Source: Deuterostichococcus epilithicus
Lineage: Eukaryota > Chlorophyta > Trebouxiophyceae > Prasiolales > Stichococcaceae
DNA length: 64,000 nt
Direction of reading: 5' to 3'
NCBI GenBank assembly: GCA_033439295.1
Contig: JAVTLE010000013.1
Coordinates: 2,170,001-2,234,000 of the forward strand
Shown here: positions 10,643 through 22,248 of the stretch, piece by piece
Layout of the letters: each line of letters starts with the position of its first letter
How positions within the stretch are numbered: position 1 is the first letter of the stretch
The notes under the pieces: model-generated
What the model saw: only the letters and a program-made list of their open reading frames with translations
Told to the model about the DNA's origin: nothing
Databases searched by the model: none
Program-made: the position numbers and the translations under genes

Positions 10643-13600
10643 TCACAGGTCTGCACTGAGCGGCCCAAACTTCTCATCGCCCTCGCCGCCGCTGCGCGCG
10701 GGACCGTGCAGCATCGAGTCCGTAATCGCCAGCTCCAGGCTGCACACAACCGGAGGTCAAGCATCATTCGGGTTGTTCCCGTGGCACAGGTAACCTGCTT
10801 GGCAGTGACTCCAGGACCGTGGCTGCATCGAAAATGCAGCAGAGGTCTGCTACATACCTGCAGGAGCGGACGCCCAGGTAGCCGGTGGCAGGCAGGGAGA
10901 TGGCCGACACGGACTTCAAGCCGATGCCGCCATTGTCGGCGTAGGGCGCCGCGCCGGGCGCAGGGGACATCGCGTGCTGCCGAAGCTGCTCCGCCGGCGG
11001 CAGCAGCCAGTCCGTCATGTCGGGCGTCATGCCGCCCATGCCTGCACGCGGACGAAGGTGCGCAAGTTGACGGCATGCACGCACCGCAGGACAGGGCAGC
11101 CCAATAGGTTTCAATATGGCTTCTTTACGGGCCGCTGACCAGCCAGCTTGGGGGAATAGCGCATCTTGAAAGTGATGCTGCAGCTGGGGACGACCACAAA
11201 TCACATTGCTCATGTGGCAGGGTGCGCACCAGGCAGCCCGAAGCCCTGCAGGGTGGGACTAGAGCCGGCGACCATGCCCATGCTGCTGTGGTGCGCCGTC
11301 TGCGAGAAGGGGCTGTCCGACGCCTCCGTGTCGTGGAAGATCTGCGGCAGCATGTCGGCCTGCTCCTGCAGCAGAAAAGGGGCCACAGGACCGGAAAGAG
11401 AATCAGAACGGATGATGATGATGTCAAGTAGAAGATTGTCGATCCAACGGGCGTAGCGACGGCCACAGAACAGGTCGTTGCCGTAGATTTGGCTTTTCCA
11501 AAGCAGGTAATTGCAACCACCTTGGACAGGTCGTCAGGACCGTCTCAGGATGCATGTCTGAAAGACACCCTTTTGGAGAACAGCGCCCAGCCTATGCAAC
11601 CCGATAATGCGCCCACCTCGTGCTGCTGATGCAGGTGCGCCGGCAGGCTGCGCGCCGAGTGGAACAGGCCCGCTTGGTCCGCTGGGCGCAGCTGCAGCCC
11701 CTCCCTGTAGCCCAGACCCTCCGCCGGGAACTGCGAGCCCGCCGGCGCGTGGATGTGCGATGGCAGCAGCCGGCTGGCGGTGCCCGCCAGGTGTCGCGGC
11801 GGCAGGTGCAGCTGCGGCGCGCCGCCGACGTCCTGCAGCTGCTGCTCCGCCGCCTGCAGCTGCGCCTCCAGGGCGGTTGCCTCCTGCCCCTGCCGCAGCA
11901 GCAGCTGCTGCTGCTGCTGCCGCTGCTGCCGATCCGCAGCGTCCAGCGCCTGCTCCGTCGCCAGTCGCTGCTGCAGCAGGTGCGAGTGCAGTGCCGTCTG
12001 GTGCCGCTGCTGCCGCGTCGGGCTGCGAAGAGGTGCACAAACGCCACGTTGGTGCATGTCCTCACATCTGCAAGTGTACATGCACGACAGCTGCACTGGT
12101 GTGCACTCTCACATGACGAGCTGTGGGACGGCCAGAGGATCTGACTCTCCGGGCTTGCGCGGGGCTGTAGGCGCTCAATGTTGCACTGGCCGAGCTCAAA
12201 CATCGCAGAGCATCCTACCTGCGTGGGCCGCCACTGCCGCCGCTCCCCCTGAAGGGGCTGCCGCTGCCGGACGGCGGGTCCACTGGGCTGGGCGACATCG
12301 ACGTCTGGCCTACGCTGCCGCCCTTGAGCGGGCTGCCGCTGCCACCGGGGGAGGCGACTGCTCCCGAGCGGCTACGCTTGAAGGCGCCGCTGCCGCCCGC
12401 CCGCGCCATGCTGCTGTGCACGTTCGGGCTCACCGTCTGCAGCGCAGCAGGTCGGGCGAACGCATCAATTGGCAAGCTTGAGAGGGCATCAAAGGCAGTC
12501 TTCTTGACAACCGCTTCAATTGTAATATGCAGGCACCTTCAATGTAACTGTCATGAATTTTTTTGAACAGGAACAGTACAGCTCGTTATACGCCCGTTTA
12601 CATGCCCGAATTCACACACCCAGCGGCAGGAGCTGGTGTCCATGGACGGCGACGACTGCAGCTGCAGCGAGCCAAAGCCGGAGCCCAGACCGCTGCTGCC
12701 GTGGCGCGCTGTTGCCGGCAGCGGCAACCCCAGCTCTGGCAGCTGCTGGTGGAATTGGTGGTGGTGGCCGCCGTGCAGGTGCAGGGCCGGCGGCAACGGG
12801 CGCTGCTGCAGGCCCTCATCGTCCTGCAGCTCCAGTTTACAGAAAAGACGATTGGCGTTGGATCAGCTGATGCCTTGTTCATATGAGCGCTGTGGAGAGT
12901 GGAGAAACTAGCGGTTCATCCGATCGATCATCAGAGGGGAAGATGGCAGTCAGTCGCCAATGTGCTCTGGTGCAGCCATGTGCGCCTGGCAGCGACACAT
13001 GGGACGGGGTAACTCTGCACCTGGACGCTTGGCGCAGACAGCAGGGGCGCAGACCGACACGCTGACGCACCAGCAGGGCGTATCGAAATACCGACATCGA
13101 AATACCGACAGGACGTCAGAGTTGCCAGGCCGTTGCACATCGCACTGCACAAGAGACGCACACATCACAGCTTTTTGTGTTACCTGCAGCGGGTCCAGCT
13201 CCGGATGGTAGGGGTGCCCAAAAATGGACGGCGGCCCGCTGCCCACCGCAGAGTGCATGTCCAGCATCCTGCCGCCACCATCGCCGCCCAGGCCGCCTGC
13301 CCCCAGCCCCGACCCCAGCCCCGCCGGCGCCTGCCGCGTCTGCGAGTGCATTTCCGGCGACTCCGGCAGCGCGTGGCGCGGGTGGCTGGTGTCGCTGCAC
13401 GCAATGGGGACAGATGCTTCACTGGGAAAGGCAGCACCAAGTCACCACATGCAGTTCTTCATGATGTAATCTGGAACAGAATTTCTTTGCATTACACAAG
13501 CAAGCACTGCAGCTACCTGCTGGACTGGGAGCGGGTGTGCTCCTTGGTGGGGGACCCCCGCGCGGACGGCGTCGGCGGGCTGCTGACGGCGCTGCTGTAG

Positions 13601-14499
13601 CGCGCCGGCTGCCCACGCCGTGCCCGCCCCAAAACCGGCTTCCACCCCTCCCAGTTGTGCCTGCGGGGAGCAGAGGGGTTGATTAGTCGGCCATTGCATT
13701 CCTGGATGCATTGACGCTCGTCCTGGTCGACGCCGCGGCGTGATGCCCAGCTCCTGTGCGGTTCTCACACACAGCAAGACAGCAATGTTATGCCCACTGG
13801 TGACATGGAGCGAAGACCGGCGCCTCACGCGATGGGAACGACGAGCGGGATGAACGCCGCGCCAGTCGGCACGTCATTGTTGGCCAGCACCCGAATTTGG
13901 TTGGACACCGAGGTGCCAAGCAGGATCTCGCCGTCGTTGGTGTACACGCCTGCGCCGCATAAGGGCTCAGGGTCTTCGTTGCAGAATGTCAGTTGCATAG
14001 GAAAGTTCCTGGACAGGCTTCCACCAGCATGCCATCTTCACGAGATTCGCAGTTTGTAGCAGCATGTGTGAGAGGTTGCGGCTTGTGAGAAGGTGTGCCT
14101 CGGATCACGCTGACGAAGGTCAGAGGGAAGGCGTGGCGCCCGCACCCACCTGTCAGCAGCCGGAAGTAGCGCACGCCAACGTGGGTGCTGGCCTCGTCGA
14201 TGGACAGATACATGAAGCGGGCGTCCTTTAGCTCGTGGTCCTTCTCCTTGCGGGCGCGAGCAGCAGCGGCGGCCGCCTTGCTGGTCTTGGCGCGCTGCCG
14301 CCCTGACTTGCTGACCGGCGCCGGCTCCTCCTGGAACAGATCCGGCCCGCCGGACCGCCTGCAGTTGAGGACAGCTTCCTGATTCGAGCTTGTGCAGATA
14401 CTGGAGGCTCTCTGCGTCGTATCGGCAGCGGAGCCACACGGGACCGCAGCCCTCTTCTTTCGGAATGTTCAGCGGGAAAGCCCAGGCCGCGAGCATGGT

Positions 14500-14556
<57 letters not shown>

Positions 14557-15484
14557 CGGACAGAGTACGAAGCATGGCAACGCACCTGCCGAGACGGCCG
14601 TAGCGCTGAATGGCGCGCAAGATGGGGCCTTCGCAGCCCTTCTTACAGGCGGACCGCTGCACGCAGGTCCACTGGAAGCAGTCCTCCCCCGGCTTGGCCA
14701 CGTGCTGGATGCTGTCTGGCCGATCGTACACCACGAAGATGTGCACCCGCACCCGCTGCCCATTGCTGAGCCGCACATGGTACACAACGCCGCTCTCCTG
14801 CGATTGATCAGATTACATGTTTATCAAGGCATGCATCAGACTTCGGCAGACTCTGTCTCGTCAAGTGTCAAGCACCTGCACAAGGATGCAGATACAATGC
14901 AATAGTTCATGGCCTGTGGCATTGGGAAGGGTTGTGAAGCAGGTGGAAAGAGGTCATCGCCAGCTGACGCTCACTGCATAGCTATGCACAGTTCAGCGCC
15001 GCACCTCGTGCTCCTCGTTCAGGCCCTCCTGGCCGTTGGCCATGGCCTCCAGCACGTTGAGCTGCTCGTCGCCGTCCTCCTGCTGGATCACCAGCTGGCA
15101 CTGGTTGTAGGACCACCGCCGCTTGCCCAGCTTGTACGCCTTCAGGCTGCGGCAACACGATTTCTGGGTCAGAAACTGGTGTCACCCTCGCTTCCGCACC
15201 CTGAAACGTTGGCTGGAGCTTCCAGACTAGAACCTTGCCGCTCAGGCACGCAGTGCCATGTGCGACTGGCAAGAATTAAACCCATCAGCAGCTGGTCTTC
15301 AAAACCCAGCTCCGAATGAGCCGGTCACTGACCTGGTGTCCACGCCCTTGTCCGGCGAGTAGGGCTCGTTCACCGCCGTCGCCATTTGCGTCGCCAGTGG
15401 GCACAGGATACCCTGCGTGGCACCCGGCACCGAAAACGCCTCGTGCGCCAAGCAGCTGTCCCAGCCGCTGCCGCGGTGCATCAT
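10643..15484 (-). CDS. Large protein with conserved N-terminal region and Gln/Ser/Pro/Gly-rich tail; possible transcriptional regulator, family not recognised
   Basis: Many exons connect from a start at 15484 (or 15385, MATAVNEPYSPDKGVDT) to a stop at 10643. The ordered N-terminal part includes KLGKRRWSYNQCQLVIQ (near 15120), YHVRLSNGQRVRVHIFVVYD and a Cys-containing WTCVQRSACKKGCEGP (near 14650), WLRCRYDAESLQ, FMYLSIDEASTHVGVRYFRL (near 14190), and TFCNEDPEPLCGAGVYTNDG (near 13960) running into AHNWEGWKPVLGRARRG. The rest is low complexity: SSPPTPSARGSPTKEHTRS, a PSSM/SPLKGGS-type Ser/Gly stretch (about 12460-12220), a Gln-rich coiled stretch (about 12000-11650) and a final LSADL. Low-complexity tails with a compact basic N-terminus suit a DNA- or RNA-associated regulator, but that is inference. 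Exon joins around the (CAG)18 tract (about 14350-14560) are unresolved. Confidence 0.6.
14501..14554. repeat. (CAG)18 trinucleotide repeat (CTG in the sense strand)
   Basis: Eighteen uninterrupted CAG units lie within the large minus-strand gene, between the GRLG and AWAFPLNIP segments. If translated they would give poly-Leu or poly-Cys. No acceptor AG lies between this tract and AWAFPLNIP, so its intronic or coding status is unclear. Confidence 0.95.
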
Positions 15485-17081
15485 GGCTGTGACTCTGCGG
15501 GGTTGCTCGCCTCGCTCCTCCACCGGCGGTTGCTGCTTAGTTTGCCCTTACAGCAACAGCAACAGCGGCGGCGGCTGCGGCGGCGGCAGGAGCCGCGCCA
15601 GCTCCAAGTCGAATATCTGCAAGCCGACAATGCAACTGCTCAATAAATGTTCGTTATGTTCAATGTTCCACGCTGCCTGAGCTGCCAGCTTCACATTGCG
15701 GAGCTGCACCACAACCCTGAGCAACAGGGATTGAAGCGGATCTATGGCCGGCAGAGCGGCCGAGCCTCGTTCAGCTGCCGGTATCAGCTCTGTGGCGTAC
15801 TCGGGATGACCTGGCATAGCTGACCGGCAGAAAGCTGGTCGCACCAGAGGCCTTTTCACCGCAAGGACTCTGGTGAAAAGGACGCTTCTGTTGCTCCGGA
15901 CCTTGCTGCACTGGCCATCCTGCGGACCGCGACAGGCCGCGATACCTATCGACTAGAGGCAACGGATTGCCGGCAGCTGCAGCACTGCTAACAGAGCTGC
16001 TGCTCCTGCACCTCGGCAGTTGCCCACCGGCAAATGGTCCGGACAGCACGAGGCTTCAGCCGATCGAGGTTCAGCAGCACACCCAAAAGCATGCAGATTA
16101 GAGGCAGTGCATCGACTGAGCTGCTTTTGACTGGCTGCGCGCAGACTACACAGGCAGTTGAGCGCCCGGATCTGTTTGCAGTCCGGACGGCTCTGCCAGG
16201 TTGTCTCTGCAGCTCGCGAACCGGCGCACCTGGCGCTAGCAGCCGCGCTGGTTATCATGTCTACGCTCAACAAACTCCGCACATGAAGCACAGCGCCGCT
16301 ACGAGCATGCACGGCGCGCAGGGCCGGGGACCCACCGGTGTCGGTTTGGCCGCTCCGTACTGCTGAAAGGTGTGCATGCATACAGCTGGTGCAGCGGCGA
16401 TCGCGCCCACCATGGAGTCTTGCGTGCATCACAGTCCTCACCCGACAGGTAAGCCAGATGTATCACGCGCGCCGAGCGTCGCAATTCGCTGCTGCACTGC
16501 TTGCGGCGCTGAAGGGGCACTGGTGGTTGGACCGAGCAGCAGCCTCGCTTTCTCACGCGTGGAAGAGCGGCCCGTCCCTCAGGCGAGCTTGGCTGCCGCA
16601 GGTGGCGCACTGCGGTCAGATCCACTGCCTATTGTCGGTCAAGCGGCTGTGCTGAATGCGGGAGGCGCCGTGAGCCAAAGACAGCCCGCGGTTGCCGGGG
16701 AAGCTTTCTATGCTTCCGCGTTGGTAGTCCCTGCAATTCGTGGAACAGACCAGGAACAGACCTTGAATATAAGCATAAGAGAGACGTGTCGCCAATCTTC
16801 CTACAGCTTTGCTCCGTCGAGCTAGATGTGCTGCTCCGTGTTGAGGAGTGCCTCAAGACGTGGTCGTGGTCAGGTGACTTGCGGTCCGGCCAATCCCGCG
16901 TGTCTCTCGTTGTTGCTCAACTTTGCAAGCCTGTCAAAGGACAGCGGCGGAGACTGGCGCCACAAATAGGTATGGATGTACAGCCTGCCAGCCCTGTGCA
17001 TTACAAGCGAGCAGGTTGCTGCACAAATACTTCCTCATTTCCAAGAACAGTGCGCCTGATCCGCCGCCAGCCCAGTCGCGG
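15485..17081. other. Gap of about 1.6 kb without a supported gene
   Basis: This should include the promoter of the upstream regulator gene and the eIF4E 3' UTR. An open frame at 16370-16825 (+) has coding-like composition but no recognised domain. A 10-bp inverted repeat, ccttttcacc / ggtgaaaagg, sits at 15851-15881. Nothing else is supported. Confidence 0.5.
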
Positions 17082-18959
17082 TCAAATGGTGTACCGGTCC
17101 TGTAAATCATCACGCCTCACAGTCAGCACACGAAGTGCCACTTCATTGCGTCCAGGGTGCGAAGTCTCAGATGGAGGCACGCACGTAGCAGCAGTTGTCT
17201 CACCTTTGCCTTCTTGTCCATGGACTTTGCGTCGCTCTGCGTGATGCACGATGCAGCCAATGTCAAGGCCGCCCGCCAAGAACACACAAATGAGATGCAG
17301 ATGAAACACTTGAGCCAAATCAGCTTTTGACGCTGTCAGCTCTAAGAGTACCAAGCATCAAGGGCAGATGCAACAGGCAAGGCGCAGCTGCGTGTGCGGC
17401 GAAGGTAAGCTAGGGCCAATGGCGGCCACTGCAACACAGGGGCCAGGGGAAGAGGATGAGAGGCGCACGTGGGCCAAGAAGCCGCAGGCAGAGTCGTACT
17501 CGAGAAACTCCTTGAACTGCTTGCCGACGGACACCTGCACCGCCTCGTTGGAGGCGGTCTTGGTCCACAGACACACCTTGTCCTGCCGCTGCCGCATGTT
17601 GACCACCACGCCGCAGACCTCCTCCCCCTCGTTGAACTGCTCCCCGATGCACGCCAGCAGCTGCAGCGAAGGAAATGCACACTCTATTATCTCCATGTTG
17701 TCATGTACATGCACAGAAGCAGACCCTGCTACGGCATGCGCAGCGTGGACCAGACCACAGCAGGCCCATACGGTCTGCATGCTTGAGGCAGTGGCAGTAG
17801 GGCCAGGGCCTCTTGGCAGCTAGCCAACAGACGCCGAGGCACCCTGTCGAGGGCAGGATACTCGTCAAAGCCGCAGGGGGCTTGCAGCACAGCAACTCTT
17901 GCTCTTCGCCTGGTGAGCCCTGCTCATGTCAAAGAGCGGGACGTTCTATTCCTTGCATTTGGTAGTGGGTCCCATGAATTTGTGGGCCATCTCACCGAGT
18001 GCAGCCAGAACTTGTCCAGGATCTGCTTGTTGCCGCGCGGCACCAGGATGGTCCACTTGCCGCCGTTCTCGCAGGAGGGGTCCTCCCACTTTGGCTGAAT
18101 GCCCTCCTTGAAGAGGTGGAAGTCCGTGCCCGGCTGCAGCCAGCTGGGTGGCTTGATGTTGTTGTACAGGCTGCAGGGCGGAACACGAGCATCAGGGCTT
18201 TGCACACACATTGTGTGCAGCAAGTGTGGCACCCAGCATTGATTCATAGCAGCAAGCGCAGCAAGATGTCAGCTTCAGCTCACCACCAGAAGTCCTCGAC
18301 GGTCTGCGCAGGCACATGAGAAAGACCGTGAGAAGCGCGGTCCACGAGTGTCTGCGGGCACCAGATTTTTTGCTGCAGTGCACATGCAACATGCCGCAGC
18401 AATCAGGCTGCACAGCAGGGCGCCTCTGAACTCACCGAAAACGTGTAGACGGCCCGCAGTGTTTGTCCCCATGTGTTTTTGCTCTGCGAACCCTTAGGGT
18501 TGTCTGCAAGGCCACGGAACACATGTGCGAAGCAGTCAGTGCGCGGCCTGATATGGCTAAGTGCATTTGTTGCCTCGGGCTGACGCATGCCATTTGAGGT
18601 GCGCAAGATGCATTGTGACAAGGGCTTCCGGCTGGTCGTTCACGTGCTGCAGAGCGGGGGCTGAAGCTCACCAAACCTGCAGGCACCAGGCGCACGCTTG
18701 AGGACATGGCGGCACATGCATAGCTTCGGCCACTGGCACTCAGCAAGCGGATGTACAGTTGAGAAAGACCGGAGGCAGCTGACACGCTGTCCATGATGGC
18801 TTGCTACGAGCGTTCGTATCAGCGAGTATTGTGTGAAAGAGCGGATGCCCACCACAGCGTCCACGAGTGCTCGAGCGGATGCTTCTTGCCGCCGGTGTCT
18901 GGTGCGTCTGTGCTGCCAATCTCACCGTCTTCCCGCTTGCTGACCTCGTCCTTGGACAT
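17082..18959 (-). CDS. eIF4E: Translation initiation factor eIF4E (cap-binding protein)
   Basis: Binds the mRNA 5' cap and recruits eIF4G. Exons: start exon from 18959 (ends [11 protein letters not shown] near 18849), then 18436-18503 ([22 protein letters not shown]), 18284-18303 (TVEDFW), 17996-18170 ([20 protein letters not shown] then [11 protein letters not shown]), 17469-17660 ([20 protein letters not shown]), 17204-17236 ([11 protein letters not shown]) and 17082-17099 (DRYTI, stop). The cap-sandwiching Trp in the [11 protein letters not shown] region and a second Trp in [13 protein letters not shown] are present, as is the VEDFW eIF4G-binding element. All junctions after exon 2 are clean GT-AG and in phase. 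The exon 1/exon 2 junction does not resolve to a canonical donor in the required phase. Confidence 0.93.
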
Positions 18960-19405
18960 GGTTTAAGTTCTTGATGCAACCCCTGTGCCTTCTGCGGCGA
19001 TTGAACCTCGCTTCGAGCGCTGCAGCTTGCAGGCGGCTGCGCAGACCGGATTCTCACGGAAATGAATGCAGCAGACTATTGCAGCAGGCAATCTGCGATG
19101 CCTGCCGCATCGCAGCAGGGAGCACCGCAGCCGGAAGTAGTACTGGCTGTAGTAGATGCAGCAAACTTGCACTAGTTTCTGTTTCTCGTGCATACTGTTT
19201 GCAAGCTGTGGACCGCAGCCGTTACCACCACCGGCACAACCGTACTTGCAGAATGAGCCAATCAATTTGCAGAACCCAACGGGTCGGACTCGCAAGCCTG
19301 TCCGATGCCCGTGAAGAGGCGCCAAAATCGTGTTCTTCTCGAGTTTCTGCCTCTCACACTCCTCACGCACTTGCCGCTGTCCACAAAATTCCCTCAGCAG
19401 GTGCC
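18960..19405. other. Intergenic region upstream of eIF4E
   Basis: It lies between the eIF4E start and the stop of the next minus-strand gene, so it should contain the eIF4E promoter. No gene is recognised. Confidence 0.5.
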
Positions 19406-21716
19406 TCACGATCTAGTCGTCGGCGAGCCTGCCCCACTGTCAAAGGACCGCTGCATGATGACCAGCATGAACGTGACAAAGACCAGAAGGCTAGTTATTA
19501 GCCTCGCCGACGCGGATGACAGGGGCTGGGCCATTGCCGAGCCGCCCTCCTCCGGAATGATGACGGATCGCGGCGTGCGGCTGCTGCGTGGCGTTCGCAG
19601 CGCCCGGGGCGTGCTCCTGTCCCGGGGTGTGCCGCCCACCGACCTGCAAGTGGTTCGGTGTCACATGTCAATCAATGCGCAACCGTCCCAGGAGTGGCTC
19701 TCTGTCCGCGTTGCCTGAATGCCCGGATGCATTCTCATGTTCATGGGGCAACATGTCGCAGCGCCGACCTGCTCCGCCTCGGGGTGCCGGAAGGTTTTGG
19801 GGGCAGCTCAGTCAGGCCGCCGAGGTGCCGCGATGGCGTCACTGGGCTGCCCACATCCTCCTGCGGCCACGCGAAACAGTGATTTGGCCGGCAGCGCCGC
19901 AGACTACGACGCCGCAGAAAGGGAGCCACAACACTGGTCGGGGCAGCTCGGAAACCTTAGAGCAAGTTGTGTTACCTCCTTGAATGTCAGCCGCCGCGGC
20001 GTGCGCGGAGTGCGCGGAGTGCGCGACTTCAGCTTCCTCGTCCTCGTCCGCAAGGTCCCTGTAGGGGCAGCAGCAGCTGTCGTCATCTGAGCCAAAAGCT
20101 GATGTCTTGTATCGCCCAACCTCCCTGTCCCAGGCATGTGCATGTTCTGTGCATGTTGTGACCAAGTAGCGGGTTTGCTGGCCAGCCGTTGGCATGTGGT
20201 TCGCGAGTGCGTGACCCCGACCATCTCAAAGTGCTCGAAGTACCAGGAACGGACTGCTGCCTGCTGCTGCTGCGCCGCGTGCCGAGCCGGTGCAGCATCG
20301 CGACGCAGTCCAGCACGAACAGCGGCGCCGCCAGCCCACGCACCAGCTGCAGCCCCCGCGCCGCCGGCTCTGGCGTGCTCGGCCACCGGTGGTCTGGCAC
20401 CTGCACTCGAGGAGAGACAGCATGGGCAAGGGGCAGCATGAAAGCGTCACAGCCACCACCAGCATGCCAGTAGCAACAGGATGTGCTTTGCGCGATGCGC
20501 AATCCAGGCTGTCGCGGGGAAGGTGCAACGCTCACCCGCCAGCGGGCCAACGCCTCCCCTAAGGGAATCGCCAGGCTGCAGACTTCGAGGAAGGGGCCCG
20601 CCTTAGGCACCCGCCGCCGCAGCAGCCACAGCACAGCCAGCTGCACGCATTGCAGACGCCGTGGATTTTCAGCAGGTGTCCAGGCAAACGAAGGCACCTT
20701 CATCCCATTGCGGCACAACTTCATCTGGTGCTGCTCGTGTGCAGGCTCGAACTCCGGCAAGCACTTGCGTCCGGTGTTGCTTTGCCCATTTCCGCGTGCG
20801 GCCCTCACCTTGACGACGAAGCTGAACGTGATGCTGGCCTTGGCCTGCTGTATCCGGGGCACGCCGTGATCCCTCCACAGGTGGTTCACCCGCCGCACGC
20901 CGCGCTGTCCCGTCGTGAGCTGCAGCGGCGCATGCCCCACACCCCGCGCCCATTGCGAGATGCCGCTGAAACCCTCTGCCATCTTCGTTCCTGCATCAGA
21001 GCGATGTGATGGATCAAGCGCTGATATCTTGAATGCAACTGCGAATCTCTTGCATTCAACGCCATCTCGCATGATAAACCACTGCCCCGTCTGCCACTTC
21101 TTCTTCGTCTGCCCTGCCACGCATCCAGTGCGATCAGGCCGCGCACCTAGGACATTTTTGTGCTCTGGACGCTGCAGCCTGTCTGGCCGCTTGGGCGGCA
21201 GCTCTGGCGCCGGACGAGGTTTCAGCTGCTCCTCATCGTCGCTGTCTGTCAACAGGCAGTGGCACACTATCGGAAGGCAGCTGTAGCAGACCAGCCGGCG
21301 GTTGGTTGGCGATTTGACATTCGATATAAAGCTAATTGCTTTGCGGCATGCAGACAATTGCACGGGATGTGCCACAGACGATTCGGGAAACAGGGCTGTA
21401 ATCAAGAGCACGCTCAACGCCTGGACATGAACCCACCAGAGTATGTTACGATGCGCGCAACGCTGCCGTCCATGGTCTCGTTGGGGTTCTCGGTTTTGGT
21501 CACCTCCTTCACGACGCCGATGACCTCCTTGGCCACCGACTTTGCGAGCCCGGCGACCGTCTTGGGCTGCTCCTTGCCGTGCTTCTTGTCGTCGCCATCC
21601 TTTTCACTGTCGCCGCCCTCGCCGTGCGGGTGCGCCTTGGCGAGCTGGTCCTCGATTTGCTTCTGCCGCTTCTGCGCCTGGACGTAGGCGCCAAGGCCTG
21701 GATTTGCTGCCGACAT
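19406..21716 (-). CDS. Putative C-tail-anchored membrane protein of unknown function
   Basis: The start at 21716 encodes a hydrophilic Lys/Glu-rich N terminus (MSAANPGLGAYVQAQKRQKQ) containing AGLAKSVAKEVIGVVKEVTK. The next exon begins DSDDEEQLKPRPAPELPPKR. Later segments include GFSGISQWARGVGHAPLQLT, IQQAKASITFSFVVK, GPFLEVCSLAIPLGEALARW and GLAAPLFVLDCVAMLHRLG. The last exon (19639-19406) has a Ser/Thr-Pro-Arg-rich stretch (TPRALRTPRSSRTPRS) followed by a single hydrophobic segment, LITSLLVFVTFMLVIMQ, about 14 residues from the end, which fits a tail anchor with a cytosolic body. I do not recognise the family; middle exon boundaries are uncertain. Confidence 0.6.
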
Positions 21717-22248
21717 GGCCCTCAAGCAGCCCGTGCAGTGCAACCGCAGCCCGGGCTCCGCACACTGATCCGTGAGGCTGATCTAGCTGTGCCAATGCAT
21801 TTCAGGCCCGGACATGCTGCCTATGATAGCACGGCGGCACGCAATAATATCTGCGGCTCTTGCTAATCAGGAGGTGCAATCTACTGAAGGTGCATTGTCT
21901 CTATCGAGTCGAAATCTGTAGTGATTGACTGCGGATGGTACAAGTGCAGTTCGGGGCAGTGCGCGGCCTGGATTGGCAGTACAGCAATTGGCAAGGCTAT
22001 AGAAGCTGCAGACGCAACGACAGTGATGCGTTTTTGTGCAAGTGTCTGTGTCGCGCCAGCGCTCTGGCGCTGCTCGCATGCTCATTCAATCATCTCCCCG
22101 GCCAGCATTCGCCCTCTCCCCGACGAATCGACCGATGCCTTCACTTGGTTGCATGGACGTTGTGCAACACACGTTGTGTTCAGCACGAGATTGCGCCAGT
22201 GATCAGACCGCAGCCCAGTCCTGCCAGCCGCCAGCGCTTGCCAGCGCT
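21717..22248. promoter_or_regulatory. Divergent intergenic region upstream of LAS1
   Basis: A 532-bp gap between two oppositely oriented start codons. No specific element is recognised. Confidence 0.45.

Noticed and set aside
14228-14785. Poly-leucine open frame as the true reading of the regulator exon
   Set aside because: After the Leu tract this frame loses the ordered sequence seen in the other two frames (WLRCRYDAESLQ, then RSGGPDLFQEE), so it is more likely partly intronic.
16370-16825. Intronless 151-codon plus-strand gene
   Set aside because: No domain and no supporting splice or transcript signal in an intron-dense genome; composition alone is insufficient.
20083-21417. 444-codon uninterrupted minus-strand ORF as a single exon
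   Set aside because: Parts are coding-like but it runs through clear introns and frames change; treated as exons of the tail-anchored protein gene.
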